Source of the DNA: HyVt-337 sp964428895
GTDB lineage: Bacteria > Planctomycetota > Phycisphaerae > SM23-33
Direction of reading: 5' to 3'
NCBI GenBank assembly: GCA_964428895.1
Contig: CAYRZU010000052.1
Span: 1 to 27,913 of the forward strand
DNA length: 27,913 bases
This document shows positions 1 through 7,132 of this stretch, one piece after another (position 1 is the first letter of the stretch; every line of letters starts with the position of its first letter). The notes under the pieces were generated by a model. The model had not been told where the DNA came from. It was given only the letters and a program-made list of their open reading frames with translations, and did not search any database. Position numbers and translations under genes: made by a program.

Positions 1-64
1 TGTGACTTAGCGTTCACGCACACCTATTCCCAAAGTCGCTGACGTTGAACACTTGTCCTCGTGC

Positions 65-214
65 ATGTGCAAAGCCAACTACCACAGCCCCGCCTGCCCC
101 CACCTAGATTACATCGAGAAAGTCATCAAACCGTTGGGCCTGAAGGTCCTTCACGGCACGGTCATCAACGACATCTCCGAGAAACGACGTGCTGAAGGCG
201 TGTACCAGAGCTGA
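65..214 (+). pseudogene. Cys-rich C-terminal gene remnant (or small ORF), unrecognised
   Basis: A 49-codon reading frame from an ATG at 65 to TGA at 212-214. Third positions are almost all G or C, as in the real genes here, so it looks coding. The peptide starts with Cys-x-Cys and has a second Cys-Pro-His group about 10 residues later, then an alpha/beta-like stretch (YIEKVIKPLGLKV). There is no ribosome binding site before the ATG, and the frame is closed upstream by TAG at 8-10, with less biased codons between 11 and 61. The simplest reading is the 3' end of a larger gene that is frameshifted or truncated near the window edge. A genuine small gene is possible. I do not recognise the family. 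Confidence 0.4.
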
Positions 215-236
215 GTCTGCGAAGCCAAGCCCGTAA

Positions 237-258
237 GGCGTGCAACTTGTTGCACGCC
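237..258. terminator. Perfect 9-bp hairpin between converging genes
   Basis: Arms GGCGTGCAA (237-245) and TTGCACGCC (250-258) pair perfectly around a CTTG loop. It lies 22 nt after the stop of the remnant at 65-214 and 4 nt beyond the LOG gene stop on the other strand, so it could end transcription from both sides. Neither side has a long T-tract, so it may be a weak terminator or only a transcript-end stabiliser. Confidence 0.55.
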
Positions 259-262
259 CTAC

Positions 263-1141
263 CTACGCCTCCAGACAATCTTGGTCGGGGTCTAGGAAGT
301 GGCGGGTTAGTTCGGTTTTGAGGAACTCGAAGGCGGTGTCGACGTCGTCGAAGCGGCGGTAGAGGTCGTGGTCTTCCGGGGAGATCACGCCGGTTTCGAG
401 CAGGTAGTCGAAGTCGACGGCCTTGGACCAGAAGTCCGAGCCGTACAGCAACATGGGGATCTTTAGGGGGCTCTTGTTGGTCTGGGTCAACGTGAGCAGT
501 TCGAACAGCTCGTCCATGGTGCCGAATCCCCCGGGGAAAGCGACCAACGCCCGGGCCGGACAGGTGAACCAGAACTTGCGGATGAAGAAGTAGTGGAACT
601 CGAACGAGAGCTCGGGCGTCTGGTACGGGTTGGGCTGCTGCTCCATGGGCAGGGAGATATTCAGGCCGATCGACGGCCCACCTGCGTCGGTGGCGCCGCG
701 GTTGACGGCCTCCATGATGCCGGGCCCGCCGCCGGAGCAAATGGCGAACCGCTTGCCGTCGCCGTTGTCCGTTAGCTGCATCGCCCACTCAGTCAGCCGT
801 CGCGCGAGCTCGCGGGCATCCTCGTAGTAGCGGCTCATGTCCAGATCGCGACGGGCGAGTTTGAGGCGACGTTCGAGTTCGTCCCCTTCGATATGGCCGC
901 CGCGGCCGTCCGCTTCGACGCTTTCGAGTCGATCCTGCGCCTGTTCGGCCGACAGCGTCCGGGCCGAGCCGAAGAACACCACCGTGTCCTTGATGCCGAG
1001 CGTTTCGAACCGCACGCGCGGCTCGATGTACTCGCACAGAATGCGGATCGACCGCGCCGAGGCGCTGTTGAGGAAACCGAGGTTCTTGTATGCCTTTTCC
1101 GGCCACTTGCCGGAGGCATCGCCTATTTTGTAATCGGCCAC
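263..1141 (-). CDS. LOG-family protein (TIGR00730 type), putative nucleoside 5'-monophosphate phosphoribohydrolase
   Basis: A 292-residue Rossmann-fold protein of the LOG ("lysine decarboxylase-like") family. It has the diagnostic nucleotide-binding motif GGGPGIMEA (about residues 137-145) and PGGFGTMDE (203-211), whose Glu, with the upstream Arg in FIRKFWF, forms the catalytic pair in characterised LOG enzymes. Those enzymes release ribose 5-phosphate from nucleoside monophosphates (cytokinin activation in plants); the bacterial physiological substrate is often unknown. An N-terminal extension and a charged insert (about 70-105) make it longer than the roughly 190-residue minimal LOG proteins. 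The start is GTG at 1141, because AGGAG lies six bases before it. An ATG at 1195 is in frame but has no ribosome binding site. The product is probably cytoplasmic. Confidence 0.85.
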   Translation of the reverse strand: MADYKIGDASGKWPEKAYKNLGFLNSASARSIRILCEYIEPRVRFETLGIKDTVVFFGSARTLSAEQAQDRLESVEADGRGGHIEGDELERRLKLARRDLDMSRYYEDARELARRLTEWAMQLTDNGDGKRFAICSGGGPGIMEAVNRGATDAGGPSIGLNISLPMEQQPNPYQTPELSFEFHYFFIRKFWFTCPARALVAFPGGFGTMDELFELLTLTQTNKSPLKIPMLLYGSDFWSKAVDFDYLLETGVISPEDHDLYRRFDDVDTAFEFLKTELTRHFLDPDQDCLEA

Positions 1142-1273
1142 GTCAAACTCCTGTTGCGTTGTGGGTCGGCCGGGCCGGCCGAGGCCGTGGGTCATTGTCT
1201 CTGCGACGGGCTCGTCAGGAAAGGAGCAATTCCTTGACGCCCGTAACGTTAACCCACTTGCGACACCGACGGG

Positions 1274-1302
1274 TTGTTGCGCCGGCCCGGTGCATCTATA
1301 AT
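1274..1302 (+). promoter_or_regulatory. Sigma-70-like promoter of the lipoprotein pair
   Basis: A perfect TATAAT at 1297-1302 lies 17 nt downstream of TTGTTG (1274-1279; 3 of 6 matches to TTGACA). The expected transcription start, near 1308-1310, falls just before the ATG at 1313. This rules out using the in-frame TTG at 1274, which is the -35 box. Confidence 0.6.
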
Positions 1303-1312
1303 CTTCCGCGCT

Positions 1313-1921
1313 ATGTTACGAGCTCAAACAATGATGTTGGTCCGCGGCCTCGCGCTCGCGTTGCTCCTGTCGGCGGTCGCCTGCAACGGGCGCGACCCCA
1401 CCGACGACCTGCTGCTGGAGAATCCGGACATCATCCCCCCTTCCGACGAGGCCGTCGACGGTGAGCGGCTGATCCATCCGGTGCCCAAGCCCCTGGACCT
1501 GCTGCTGCCCAAGGCGATCTCCATCCACCCCTTCACCGGCACGCAGACCGACAACGCCAAGGGCGGCAACAAGGCCATCGAGGCGCGAATCAAGGCGCTG
1601 GATGGCTTCGGCGATCCGACCAAGGCGTTCGGGCGATTCCGGTTCTCCTTGCACAATTACCGGCGATATTCCATCAACCAGAAAGGCAAACGCCTGGCCG
1701 CTTGGGAAGAGCAACTCCTGGAGCCCGAGAAGAACCGGCGCCACTGGGACCCCATCAGCCAAACCTACAAGTTCAACCTCCAATGGGACCAGACTCTGAC
1801 CCCCGGAACCCAATATGTGTTGGAGGTCTACTTCATCAGTCCGTTCACCGAGCAGCTATTTGACGAACGCGTCTTCGTGGCCGGCAAGTACGCCCGCCAG
1901 GACAAAGGAGCCCCCGAATGA
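1313..1921 (+). CDS. Putative lipoprotein of unknown function
   Basis: About 202 residues with a hydrophobic N-terminal segment ending in LLLSAVAC, followed directly by a polar Asp/Glu-rich region. This is an export signal with an acceptable though not ideal lipobox (AVAC), suggesting a lipid-anchored envelope protein. The mature part has no catalytic motif I recognise. Its C-terminal 90 residues look like a beta-rich domain (YVLEVYFISPFTEQLF). The ATG at 1313 is almost leaderless given the promoter at 1274-1302. ATGs at 1331 and 1334 are equally plausible starts and would leave a more compact signal peptide. The stop overlaps the next start as ATGA, so the two lipoproteins are probably translated together and act in the same envelope process. 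Confidence 0.65.
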   Translation: MLRAQTMMLVRGLALALLLSAVACNGRDPTDDLLLENPDIIPPSDEAVDGERLIHPVPKPLDLLLPKAISIHPFTGTQTDNAKGGNKAIEARIKALDGFGDPTKAFGRFRFSLHNYRRYSINQKGKRLAAWEEQLLEPEKNRRHWDPISQTYKFNLQWDQTLTPGTQYVLEVYFISPFTEQLFDERVFVAGKYARQDKGAPE

Positions 1922-2274
1922 CTCGACGCACGCTGACATGTCTGATCGCAATCGCGATGATGGCCGCTTTCTTCAGCGCCGGCTGCAACAAGTTCACCCG
2001 CCCGCGGTATGAGACCATCTACGTCGGCCAGGACCAGTTCGAGGTCGAGAAGACCCTCGGCAAACCTTACGCGACCTTCTCCGATGAATGGATCTACGAG
2101 AACGAGAAGCCGTTCTACAAGGCCATCATCAAGTTCCAGGGAGGCAAGGTCAGCCACAAGGCCTGGTACGACACCCAGCAGATGGACGACCACCCCGACC
2201 TTCAGGACACCGAAGACGTCGAAGGCGAGACGACCATCACCTACGAGCGTAGCACCGAAATGGTGGTCGAGTAG
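1918..2274 (+). CDS. BamE/SmpA-like small lipoprotein
   Basis: 118 residues. The signal peptide ends in FFSAGC with Cys23 as the likely lipidation site. The segment at about residues 33-85 fits the SmpA/OmlA (BamE-like) pattern: an early G-x5-V-x-x-x-L-G-x-P motif (GQDQFEVEKTLGKP), then a W-x-Y strand (DEWIYEN) and a strand ending in F-x-x-G-K-V. In proteobacteria BamE is a lipoprotein of the outer-membrane beta-barrel assembly machine; related domains occur in many other small lipoproteins, so a BAM role is not shown here. The start codon overlaps the upstream stop (ATGA), and AAAGGAG at 1904-1910 is well spaced. A strongly acidic tail follows the domain. Confidence 0.72.
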   Translation: MTRRTLTCLIAIAMMAAFFSAGCNKFTRPRYETIYVGQDQFEVEKTLGKPYATFSDEWIYENEKPFYKAIIKFQGGKVSHKAWYDTQQMDDHPDLQDTEDVEGETTITYERSTEMVVE

Positions 2275-2307
2275 TTTCGGCGCCCTGTCTGAAACCGACC
2301 CCGTTGG

Positions 2308-2373
2308 GGTGGCACGGCTTGCTGGCAAGCCGTGTTCGTCTGGCTACACAGGTTGCAGGCAGCCTGTGCCACC
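2308..2373. repeat. REP/BIME-like double palindrome
   Basis: Two hairpins lie side by side between convergent genes. The first has arms CACGGCTTG (2313-2321) and CAAGCCGTG (2326-2334). The second has arms CACAGGTTGC (2347-2356) and GCAGCCTGTG (2359-2368), with one G-U pair. An alternative outer stem pairs GGTGGCAC (2308-2315) with GTGCCACC (2366-2373), so the whole element could fold as one closed structure. It resembles an extragenic palindromic repeat and may also act as a bidirectional transcription end. No second copy was found in this window. Confidence 0.6.
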
Positions 2374-2380
2374 GGCCTTT

Positions 2381-3355
2381 CTAGCGATGGCTCGGGTTGC
2401 CGGCGGGGCGGGGCCCGGCGGCCCGGCGGCTGCGCAGCATGTCCGGATCGATCCGCCGGTTGAGGGTGATCACCAGGCGCTGGGTCCGGGGGGCGGCGAC
2501 GAGATCGTCCGCAGCACTATGGTCTGCCTCGTCGATGAAGACCCCATCGGCCGGGAGGCCTCCCTCGGCCGTAACATCCGCCACCGGTAGGGACGTTGCC
2601 TCTGGGGTCGGGCTGTCGGCGGATTCGAACTCCGCCACGTCAACCGGCCCTTGCACCACCCGTTGAGACACGCGGATGTCCGCCAGGTTCTTGCGCAACT
2701 TGGCGACCTGCGTGAGCTCAACATCGGCGACAATCTCGACCTGGCTCGGGTCAACGGCCCGCGACTGGAATTGGTTGACGTTGACGGGGATGTCGGAGGC
2801 TCTTGAAACCGGTACCGTCGCGACCATTCGATCGACGCGATTGTCGGCCAGGAGGTTCTCGACCTGAGCTTGGGTCATGGCCATGTCGTCGGTCCAAATC
2901 ACCTCGTTGACGACGGCCAGCATTGGCGTTCCTTCGCCATCGGCAGCCAGCACACCGGGGGCCGGCATGACACCGGGATCGACCGCAATGGGCCCCTGTT
3001 CGATCGGCTGCTGCAACTGCGAGATGATGATCATCGCCAGGCCGCAGGCGAGCAACACGATGGCCGCGGCGGCCATGGAAATCCATCGGGCCCGGCGCAA
3101 GGCGCCTCCGGGGGAGCGCAGGCCGATGCGATGGTGGCGCTCGGCCCGGCGCAACACCTCGCGGGCGAAGTGGTCGGGGGCGGTCTCGGCCGGCAGGTCC
3201 TGCAACAAGGCGCGCGTTTCGCGCAGGGCTTCCAGCTCGGCCCGCAGGTCGGCGTCGGCAGCCAAGGCGCTTTCGAGGTCCAGCGCCTCCGCCGGCGAAA
3301 GCTCGCCGTCCAAATAGGCCGACAACGACTCGAATTGATCCTCTCGCTCGATCAT
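2381..3355 (-). CDS. Membrane-anchored anti-sigma factor, zinc-less type
   Basis: 324 residues, encoded 31 nt downstream of an ECF sigma gene. The N-terminal part (about 8-70) has the anti-sigma domain signature LSAYLDGELSPAEALDLE and a helical region, but lacks the H-x3-C-x2-C zinc ligands of classical ZAS domains. One transmembrane helix lies at about 92-112. The remaining 210 residues would be outside the cytoplasm and have no recognised domain. The expected role is to hold the neighbouring sigma factor at the membrane until an envelope signal triggers release. The start at 3355 is preceded by AAGGTGA at about 10 nt. The gene ends just beside the REP-like element at 2308-2373. Confidence 0.75.
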   Translation of the reverse strand: MIEREDQFESLSAYLDGELSPAEALDLESALAADADLRAELEALRETRALLQDLPAETAPDHFAREVLRRAERHHRIGLRSPGGALRRARWISMAAAAIVLLACGLAMIIISQLQQPIEQGPIAVDPGVMPAPGVLAADGEGTPMLAVVNEVIWTDDMAMTQAQVENLLADNRVDRMVATVPVSRASDIPVNVNQFQSRAVDPSQVEIVADVELTQVAKLRKNLADIRVSQRVVQGPVDVAEFESADSPTPEATSLPVADVTAEGGLPADGVFIDEADHSAADDLVAAPRTQRLVITLNRRIDPDMLRSRRAAGPRPAGNPSHR

Positions 3356-3386
3356 ATCTGCTCGTCACCTTGTGAATGGCACTTCA

Positions 3387-3971
3387 TCACGGGCGAAGTC
3401 CTTCCAGAAGCTCCCGCAACAGCCGCCGGGCGCGGAAAAGGCGACTCTTGACCGTGCCGACCGGCACGTCCAGCACCTCGGCCATTTCCGCATAATCCAT
3501 ATCCTGCATGTCCCGCAGCACCAGCACCACGCGGAAAGGCTCATCCAGCGTGGCCAAGGCCTCCGCCACGATCGACCGCGTTTCCGAGGCGACGGCCGCG
3601 GTGACCGGGTCGGGCGACCGCTGCTGCGCCAGCTCGGCGGTCAGGCTGTCGGCAACGGGCGCGTCGTCTTCGTCGCGGGTCATCGAATGGAACCGCACGC
3701 GCTGGCGCCGCCGCTGATTTGAAATCGCCAGGTTGGCCGCAATCCGAAACAGCCAGGTGTAGAACCGGCTGTTGCCTTTGAATTGGTCAATCCGCTCCAA
3801 CGCTTTCAGGAACGCCTCTTGGGCGATCTCTTCGGCCTCGGCCCGCCGGCTGACCATCCGCAGGACCAGGTTGAAGACCCGATCCTGATATCGGCCCACC
3901 AGCACGCCGAACGCCTGTCGGTCGCCGCCGCGTACCCGCTGCACCAATGTCATGTCGTCGAGTGTCACCAC
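3387..3971 (-). CDS. ECF-type RNA polymerase sigma factor
   Basis: About 194 residues. Region 2 runs from GGDRQAFGVLVGRYQD through the AEEIAQEAFLKAL segment to the RFYTWLFRIAANLA helix, and region 4 is a helix-turn-helix ending VPVGTVKSRLFRARRLL. It recruits RNA polymerase to a specific regulon and is paired with the membrane anti-sigma gene directly downstream. The frame is open up to ATG codons at 4088/4091, but those overlap the likely -10 box (4087-4092), so they cannot be the start on that transcript. GTG at 3971 gives the usual short N-terminus before region 2; ATG at 3953 is an alternative. No strong ribosome binding site decides between them. Confidence 0.85.
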   Translation of the reverse strand: MVTLDDMTLVQRVRGGDRQAFGVLVGRYQDRVFNLVLRMVSRRAEAEEIAQEAFLKALERIDQFKGNSRFYTWLFRIAANLAISNQRRRQRVRFHSMTRDEDDAPVADSLTAELAQQRSPDPVTAAVASETRSIVAEALATLDEPFRVVLVLRDMQDMDYAEMAEVLDVPVGTVKSRLFRARRLLRELLEGLRP

Positions 3972-4086
3972 GTCTGCGCAGTCGCCAACCGGCCGTTGGA
4001 CAGCTCGCCTCAGTGGTTTAGACGCTCGTGCGTTCACGAAGTTCCCGCCGGAATCGGCCCGTCTCCGGACCTGGGGATCGATCCGC

Positions 4087-4116
4087 ATCATAACATAGCC
4101 GCACCGGCCGCGTCAG
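4087..4116 (-). promoter_or_regulatory. Putative promoter of the sigma/anti-sigma operon
   Basis: On the minus strand, CTGACG (4111-4116) is followed after 18 nt by TATGAT (4087-4092). These match 4 of 6 and 5 of 6 consensus bases. Transcription would start near 4080, leaving a leader of about 110 nt before GTG 3971. Confidence 0.45.
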
Positions 4117-4126
4117 CGATCGGCGC

Positions 4127-4161
4127 AAAAGCAACCGGGCGGCCCTGTCGAACCGCCCGGT
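4127..4161 (-). terminator. Intrinsic terminator of clpC
   Basis: Read on the minus strand after the clpC stop: a perfect 9-bp stem, ACCGGGCGG with CCGCCCGGT (4134-4142 and 4153-4161), a 10-nt loop, then TTGCTTTTG. It lies 33 nt beyond the stop and separates clpC from the sigma operon. Confidence 0.75.
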
Positions 4162-4194
4162 GATAGACTTTCACAATGATGGGCCTCGCAGGGC

Positions 4195-6795
4195 CTACGT
4201 GCCTTCATGCACCTCGGCCAGGTCGGCGCCGTCGCCGCCGTTAGCGTCATCAGCGTTCTCTTCCGGGGCAACCTCGCCGGAGGCCTCGAAGTACAGGTGC
4301 TTGACCTCTTCGCCGTCCTCGTCGCGGTCGGACCGGGTCGTCACGTCGATCTGGGTCTTGCCCTTATACGTGCCGCGCAAGATCTCCTCGGAAATCGGAT
4401 CCTCGATGTGATGCTCGATGGCCCGACGCAGCGGACGAGCGCCAAAGTCCGGGTTGTAGCCCTTCTCGATCAGGTATTCCTTGGCCTCGTCGTCCAGGAC
4501 CAGTTCCAGATGCTGCTTGCCCAGCCGCTCGCGCAGCTTGCGGAGCTCGTATTCGACGATGGTGTACAGGTCGTCGCGGACCAGGCTGCGGAAGACAATC
4601 ACGTCGTCCAGGCGGTTGAGGAACTCCGGCCGGAAGTAACGCTCCACTTCCTTGTGCAGCATATCCTTCATCTTCTCGTAGCTGGCGTCTTCCCCCTGCT
4701 TGCTGAAGCCGAACCCGCCCTTGGAGCGAATCAGGTCGGCGCCGATATTGGTGGTCATGACGATGACGGTATTGCGGAAGTCCACCTGGCGGCCGAAGGA
4801 GTCCGTCAGGCGACCTTCTTCCATGACCTGCAGGAGCATGTTGAAAACGTCCGGGTGGGCCTTTTCGATTTCGTCCAGCAGCAGCACCGCGTAAGGCCGA
4901 CGGCGGATGCGCTCGGTGAGCTGGCCGCCCTCTTCGTAGCCGACATAGCCCGGAGGCGCGCCGACCAGCCGCGAAACATTGTGCTTCTCCATGAACTCGG
5001 ACATGTCCAACTGGATGAGGGCTTCCTCGTCGCCGAACATGAACTCGGCCAGGGCCTTGCTGAGCAGCGTTTTGCCGACGCCACTGGGCCCGGCAAAGAT
5101 GAACGACCCCATCGGACGGCCGGGGTCCTTCAGGCCGGAACGCGCCCGGCGGATGCTCTTGGCGACGGCCTTGATGGCCTCGTCCTGGCTGACCACGCGT
5201 TGGTGCAGTTCGTCTTCCAGCGCCAGCAGGCGCTTGGCTTCTTCGGTCTCCAGGCGGGTCAGGGGCACGCCGGTCATCTTGGAGACGACCTCGGCGATGA
5301 TTTCTTCATCCACCGTGGCGGCGGCCTGCCCCGATTGCTCGCGCCACTCGCGGTCCTTCTCTTCGCGTTCGGCACGAAGCTTCTCGGCCTTGTCGCGGAG
5401 GACGGCCGCCTGCTCGTAATCGGCGCTGCGGACGGCCTCTTGCTTGTCGACGTCGACCTGTTCGATCTGGGCATCGATCTCGGCCAGGTCGGGCGGACGC
5501 GACATATTCTTCAGTCGCACGCGGGCGCCGGCCTCGTCGATGACGTCGATGGCCTTGTCGGGCTGGACGCGGCCGGTGATATACCGGCCGGACAGTTCGA
5601 CCGCCTTACCCAGCGCGGTCTCGGTGAACTTGACGCGGTGGTGACTTTCGTAGCGATCCCGGAGGCCGCGGAGGATATCCAGCGTTTCCTCGGTGGTCGG
5701 CGGATTAACGATAATCGTCTGGAAGCGGCGTTCCAGGGCGCCGTCCTTCTCGATGTGTTTGCGATACTCGTCCATGGTGGTGGCGCCGATGCACTGGATT
5801 TCACCACGCGAGAGGGAGGGCTTCAGGACGTTGGCGGCGTCGATGGCGCCCTCGGCCCCGCCGGCGCCGACCAGGGTGTGAAGCTCGTCAATGAACAGAA
5901 TCACGTTCTTGGCGCGGCGGACCTCGTTCATGACCGCTTTGATGCGCTCTTCGAACTGGCCGCGGTATTTCGTGCCGGCCACCATCATCGCCAGGTCCAG
6001 CGCCACGATCCGGCGTTCGGCCAGAATCTCGGGCACCTCGTTGGTGACGATCTGCGTGGCCAGGCCCTCGACGATGGCGGTCTTGCCGACGCCGGCCTCG
6101 CCCAGCAGCACGGGGTTGTTCTTGGTGCGGCGGCACAGCACCTGGACCACGCGCTCGATCTCGCCGGTTCGGCCGATCACGGGGTCGAGTTGGTCCTGGC
6201 GGGCCAGTTCCGTCAGGTCGCGACCGAAGCTGTCCAGAGCGGGGGTCTTGCTCTTGGACTTTCGGGCGGCGCCCCCTTCGGGGCGCGATCCGCCCAGGGC
6301 CTCGACCGGCTCGGCCCCGCCGGGGCCCTCACCGATGTCGGCTTCGTCAACGTCCATCCCGGCCCCCAGCAGCGACAGCACTTCCTCGCGAATCTGGTCG
6401 AGCTTGAGCCCGAGGTTCATCATCACGGTCGCGGCCACGCCGTCCTGCTCGCGCAGCAAGCCGAGCAGCAGGTGTTCCGTGCCGATGTAGTTGTGGTTGA
6501 GGTTGCGGGCCTCCTCGATGGCGTATTCGATGACCTTCTTGGCCCGGGGGGTCTGGGGCAGTTTGCCCATGGCGACCATTTCCAGACCCGGCGTCACCTG
6601 CTTCTCCACCGCCACGCGGACCTTGTGCAGGTCCACGCCGAGGTTCTTGAGCACGTTGGCGCCAACGCCCGAGCCTTCCTTGATCAGGCCCAGCAAAATG
6701 TGCTCCGTGCCGATGTATTCGTGGTTGAAGCGCTGGGCCTCCTGATTGGCCAGCGCCATCACCTTGCGAGCGCGATCCGTAAATCGTTCGAACAT
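4195..6795 (-). CDS. clpC: ATP-dependent Clp protease ATP-binding subunit ClpC
   Basis: 866 residues with the full ClpC layout. Two Clp-N repeats (about 1-145, each with YIGTEHxLLGL) come first. The first AAA+ module has Walker A GEAGVGKT (232-239) and Walker B IDELH (302-306). A UVR-type coiled middle domain (about 446-480) follows, then the second AAA+ module with GPSGVGKT (570-577) and LLLDEIE (639-645), and a C-terminal D2-small domain. The GGFGF segment after the second ATPase core sits where the ClpP-binding loop is expected. ClpC hexamers unfold proteins and feed them to ClpP in protein quality control. No ctsR, mcsA or mcsB lies beside it. An acidic tail ends the protein. The start at 6795 is the family start and follows AGGA at very short spacing. 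Confidence 0.97.
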   Translation of the reverse strand: MFERFTDRARKVMALANQEAQRFNHEYIGTEHILLGLIKEGSGVGANVLKNLGVDLHKVRVAVEKQVTPGLEMVAMGKLPQTPRAKKVIEYAIEEARNLNHNYIGTEHLLLGLLREQDGVAATVMMNLGLKLDQIREEVLSLLGAGMDVDEADIGEGPGGAEPVEALGGSRPEGGAARKSKSKTPALDSFGRDLTELARQDQLDPVIGRTGEIERVVQVLCRRTKNNPVLLGEAGVGKTAIVEGLATQIVTNEVPEILAERRIVALDLAMMVAGTKYRGQFEERIKAVMNEVRRAKNVILFIDELHTLVGAGGAEGAIDAANVLKPSLSRGEIQCIGATTMDEYRKHIEKDGALERRFQTIIVNPPTTEETLDILRGLRDRYESHHRVKFTETALGKAVELSGRYITGRVQPDKAIDVIDEAGARVRLKNMSRPPDLAEIDAQIEQVDVDKQEAVRSADYEQAAVLRDKAEKLRAEREEKDREWREQSGQAAATVDEEIIAEVVSKMTGVPLTRLETEEAKRLLALEDELHQRVVSQDEAIKAVAKSIRRARSGLKDPGRPMGSFIFAGPSGVGKTLLSKALAEFMFGDEEALIQLDMSEFMEKHNVSRLVGAPPGYVGYEEGGQLTERIRRRPYAVLLLDEIEKAHPDVFNMLLQVMEEGRLTDSFGRQVDFRNTVIVMTTNIGADLIRSKGGFGFSKQGEDASYEKMKDMLHKEVERYFRPEFLNRLDDVIVFRSLVRDDLYTIVEYELRKLRERLGKQHLELVLDDEAKEYLIEKGYNPDFGARPLRRAIEHHIEDPISEEILRGTYKGKTQIDVTTRSDRDEDGEEVKHLYFEASGEVAPEENADDANGGDGADLAEVHEGT

Positions 6796-6815
6796 TTTCC
6801 TATCTCAACAGTTAT

Positions 6816-6857
6816 GGGCCTTCCTGGGCCCGTCCAGCCGCCACAGCTCCTGTGGCG
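6816..6857 (-). promoter_or_regulatory. Structured clpC mRNA leader (two hairpins)
   Basis: The first hairpin in the transcript is an 8-bp stem, CGCCACAG / CTGTGGCG (6839-6857), with a 3-nt loop, starting about 4 nt from the expected 5' end. The second is a 5-bp GGGCC/GGCCC stem (6816-6831). Together they fill most of the roughly 66-nt leader. They may protect the 5' end or affect translation. No CIRCE element or CtsR site was seen. Confidence 0.45.
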
Positions 6858-6867
6858 ACAATGTGTC

Positions 6868-6896
6868 ATTCTATGGCCCGACCGTGGACCTATCAA
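6868..6896 (-). promoter_or_regulatory. Sigma-70-like promoter of clpC
   Basis: Minus-strand TTGATA (6891-6896) and TAGAAT (6868-6873) are separated by exactly 17 nt, each matching 5 of 6 consensus bases. Transcription should begin near 6861. Confidence 0.7.
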
Positions 6897-7132
6897 CACA
6901 GCTAGCTCTTATCCTCTCTATCGGCAACTGCTTGGGCGATCAGCAAGAGGAAGTTCTCGCCCTCACCATTTGCCTCACACGCAACGCCTGGCCGCGCCGC
7001 TGCGAGCCCACGTGCATGAACGCACGGGTCTCTTGTTTGTTGTACGTTCGGAGGGGCCGCTTGTGCGGGACAAAAAACGCCTCCGCCTCCTCCGCCAACG
7101 CTAACTGCCTGCTCGGTCAGGCCCAAAGGCCG
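6897..7132. other. Intergenic stretch between clpC promoter and metalloprotease gene
   Basis: The gap between clpC and the next gene (6796-7132) holds the clpC leader and promoter and, beyond 6896, no convincing gene. A short A-run on the plus strand (T6 on minus, 7072-7077) follows a purine-rich GGAGGCGG-type stretch, without a matching inverted repeat. Two short stems, GGCC-TTTG-GGCC and CCTG-ACCGAG-CAGG (minus strand, 7100-7131), directly follow the upstream gene's stop and could weakly end its transcript. Confidence 0.4.

Noticed and set aside
1274..1312. Extended N-terminus of the first lipoprotein from TTG 1274
   Set aside because: The TTG is the -35 box of a promoter with a perfect TATAAT, so it would not be transcribed from that promoter.
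3972..4091. 40-residue N-terminal extension of the sigma factor
   Set aside because: Its start codons overlap the likely -10 box and the extension does not look like sigma region 1 or 2.
4207..7104. 965-codon open frame antisense to clpC
   Set aside because: It is the mirror of a strongly GC3-biased real gene; the translation is low-complexity and resembles no family, while clpC on the other strand is unmistakable.
6902..7126. Possible 74-residue minus-strand gene upstream of clpC
   Set aside because: The glycine-run peptide, lack of ribosome binding site and overlap with the clpC promoter region make it unlikely.
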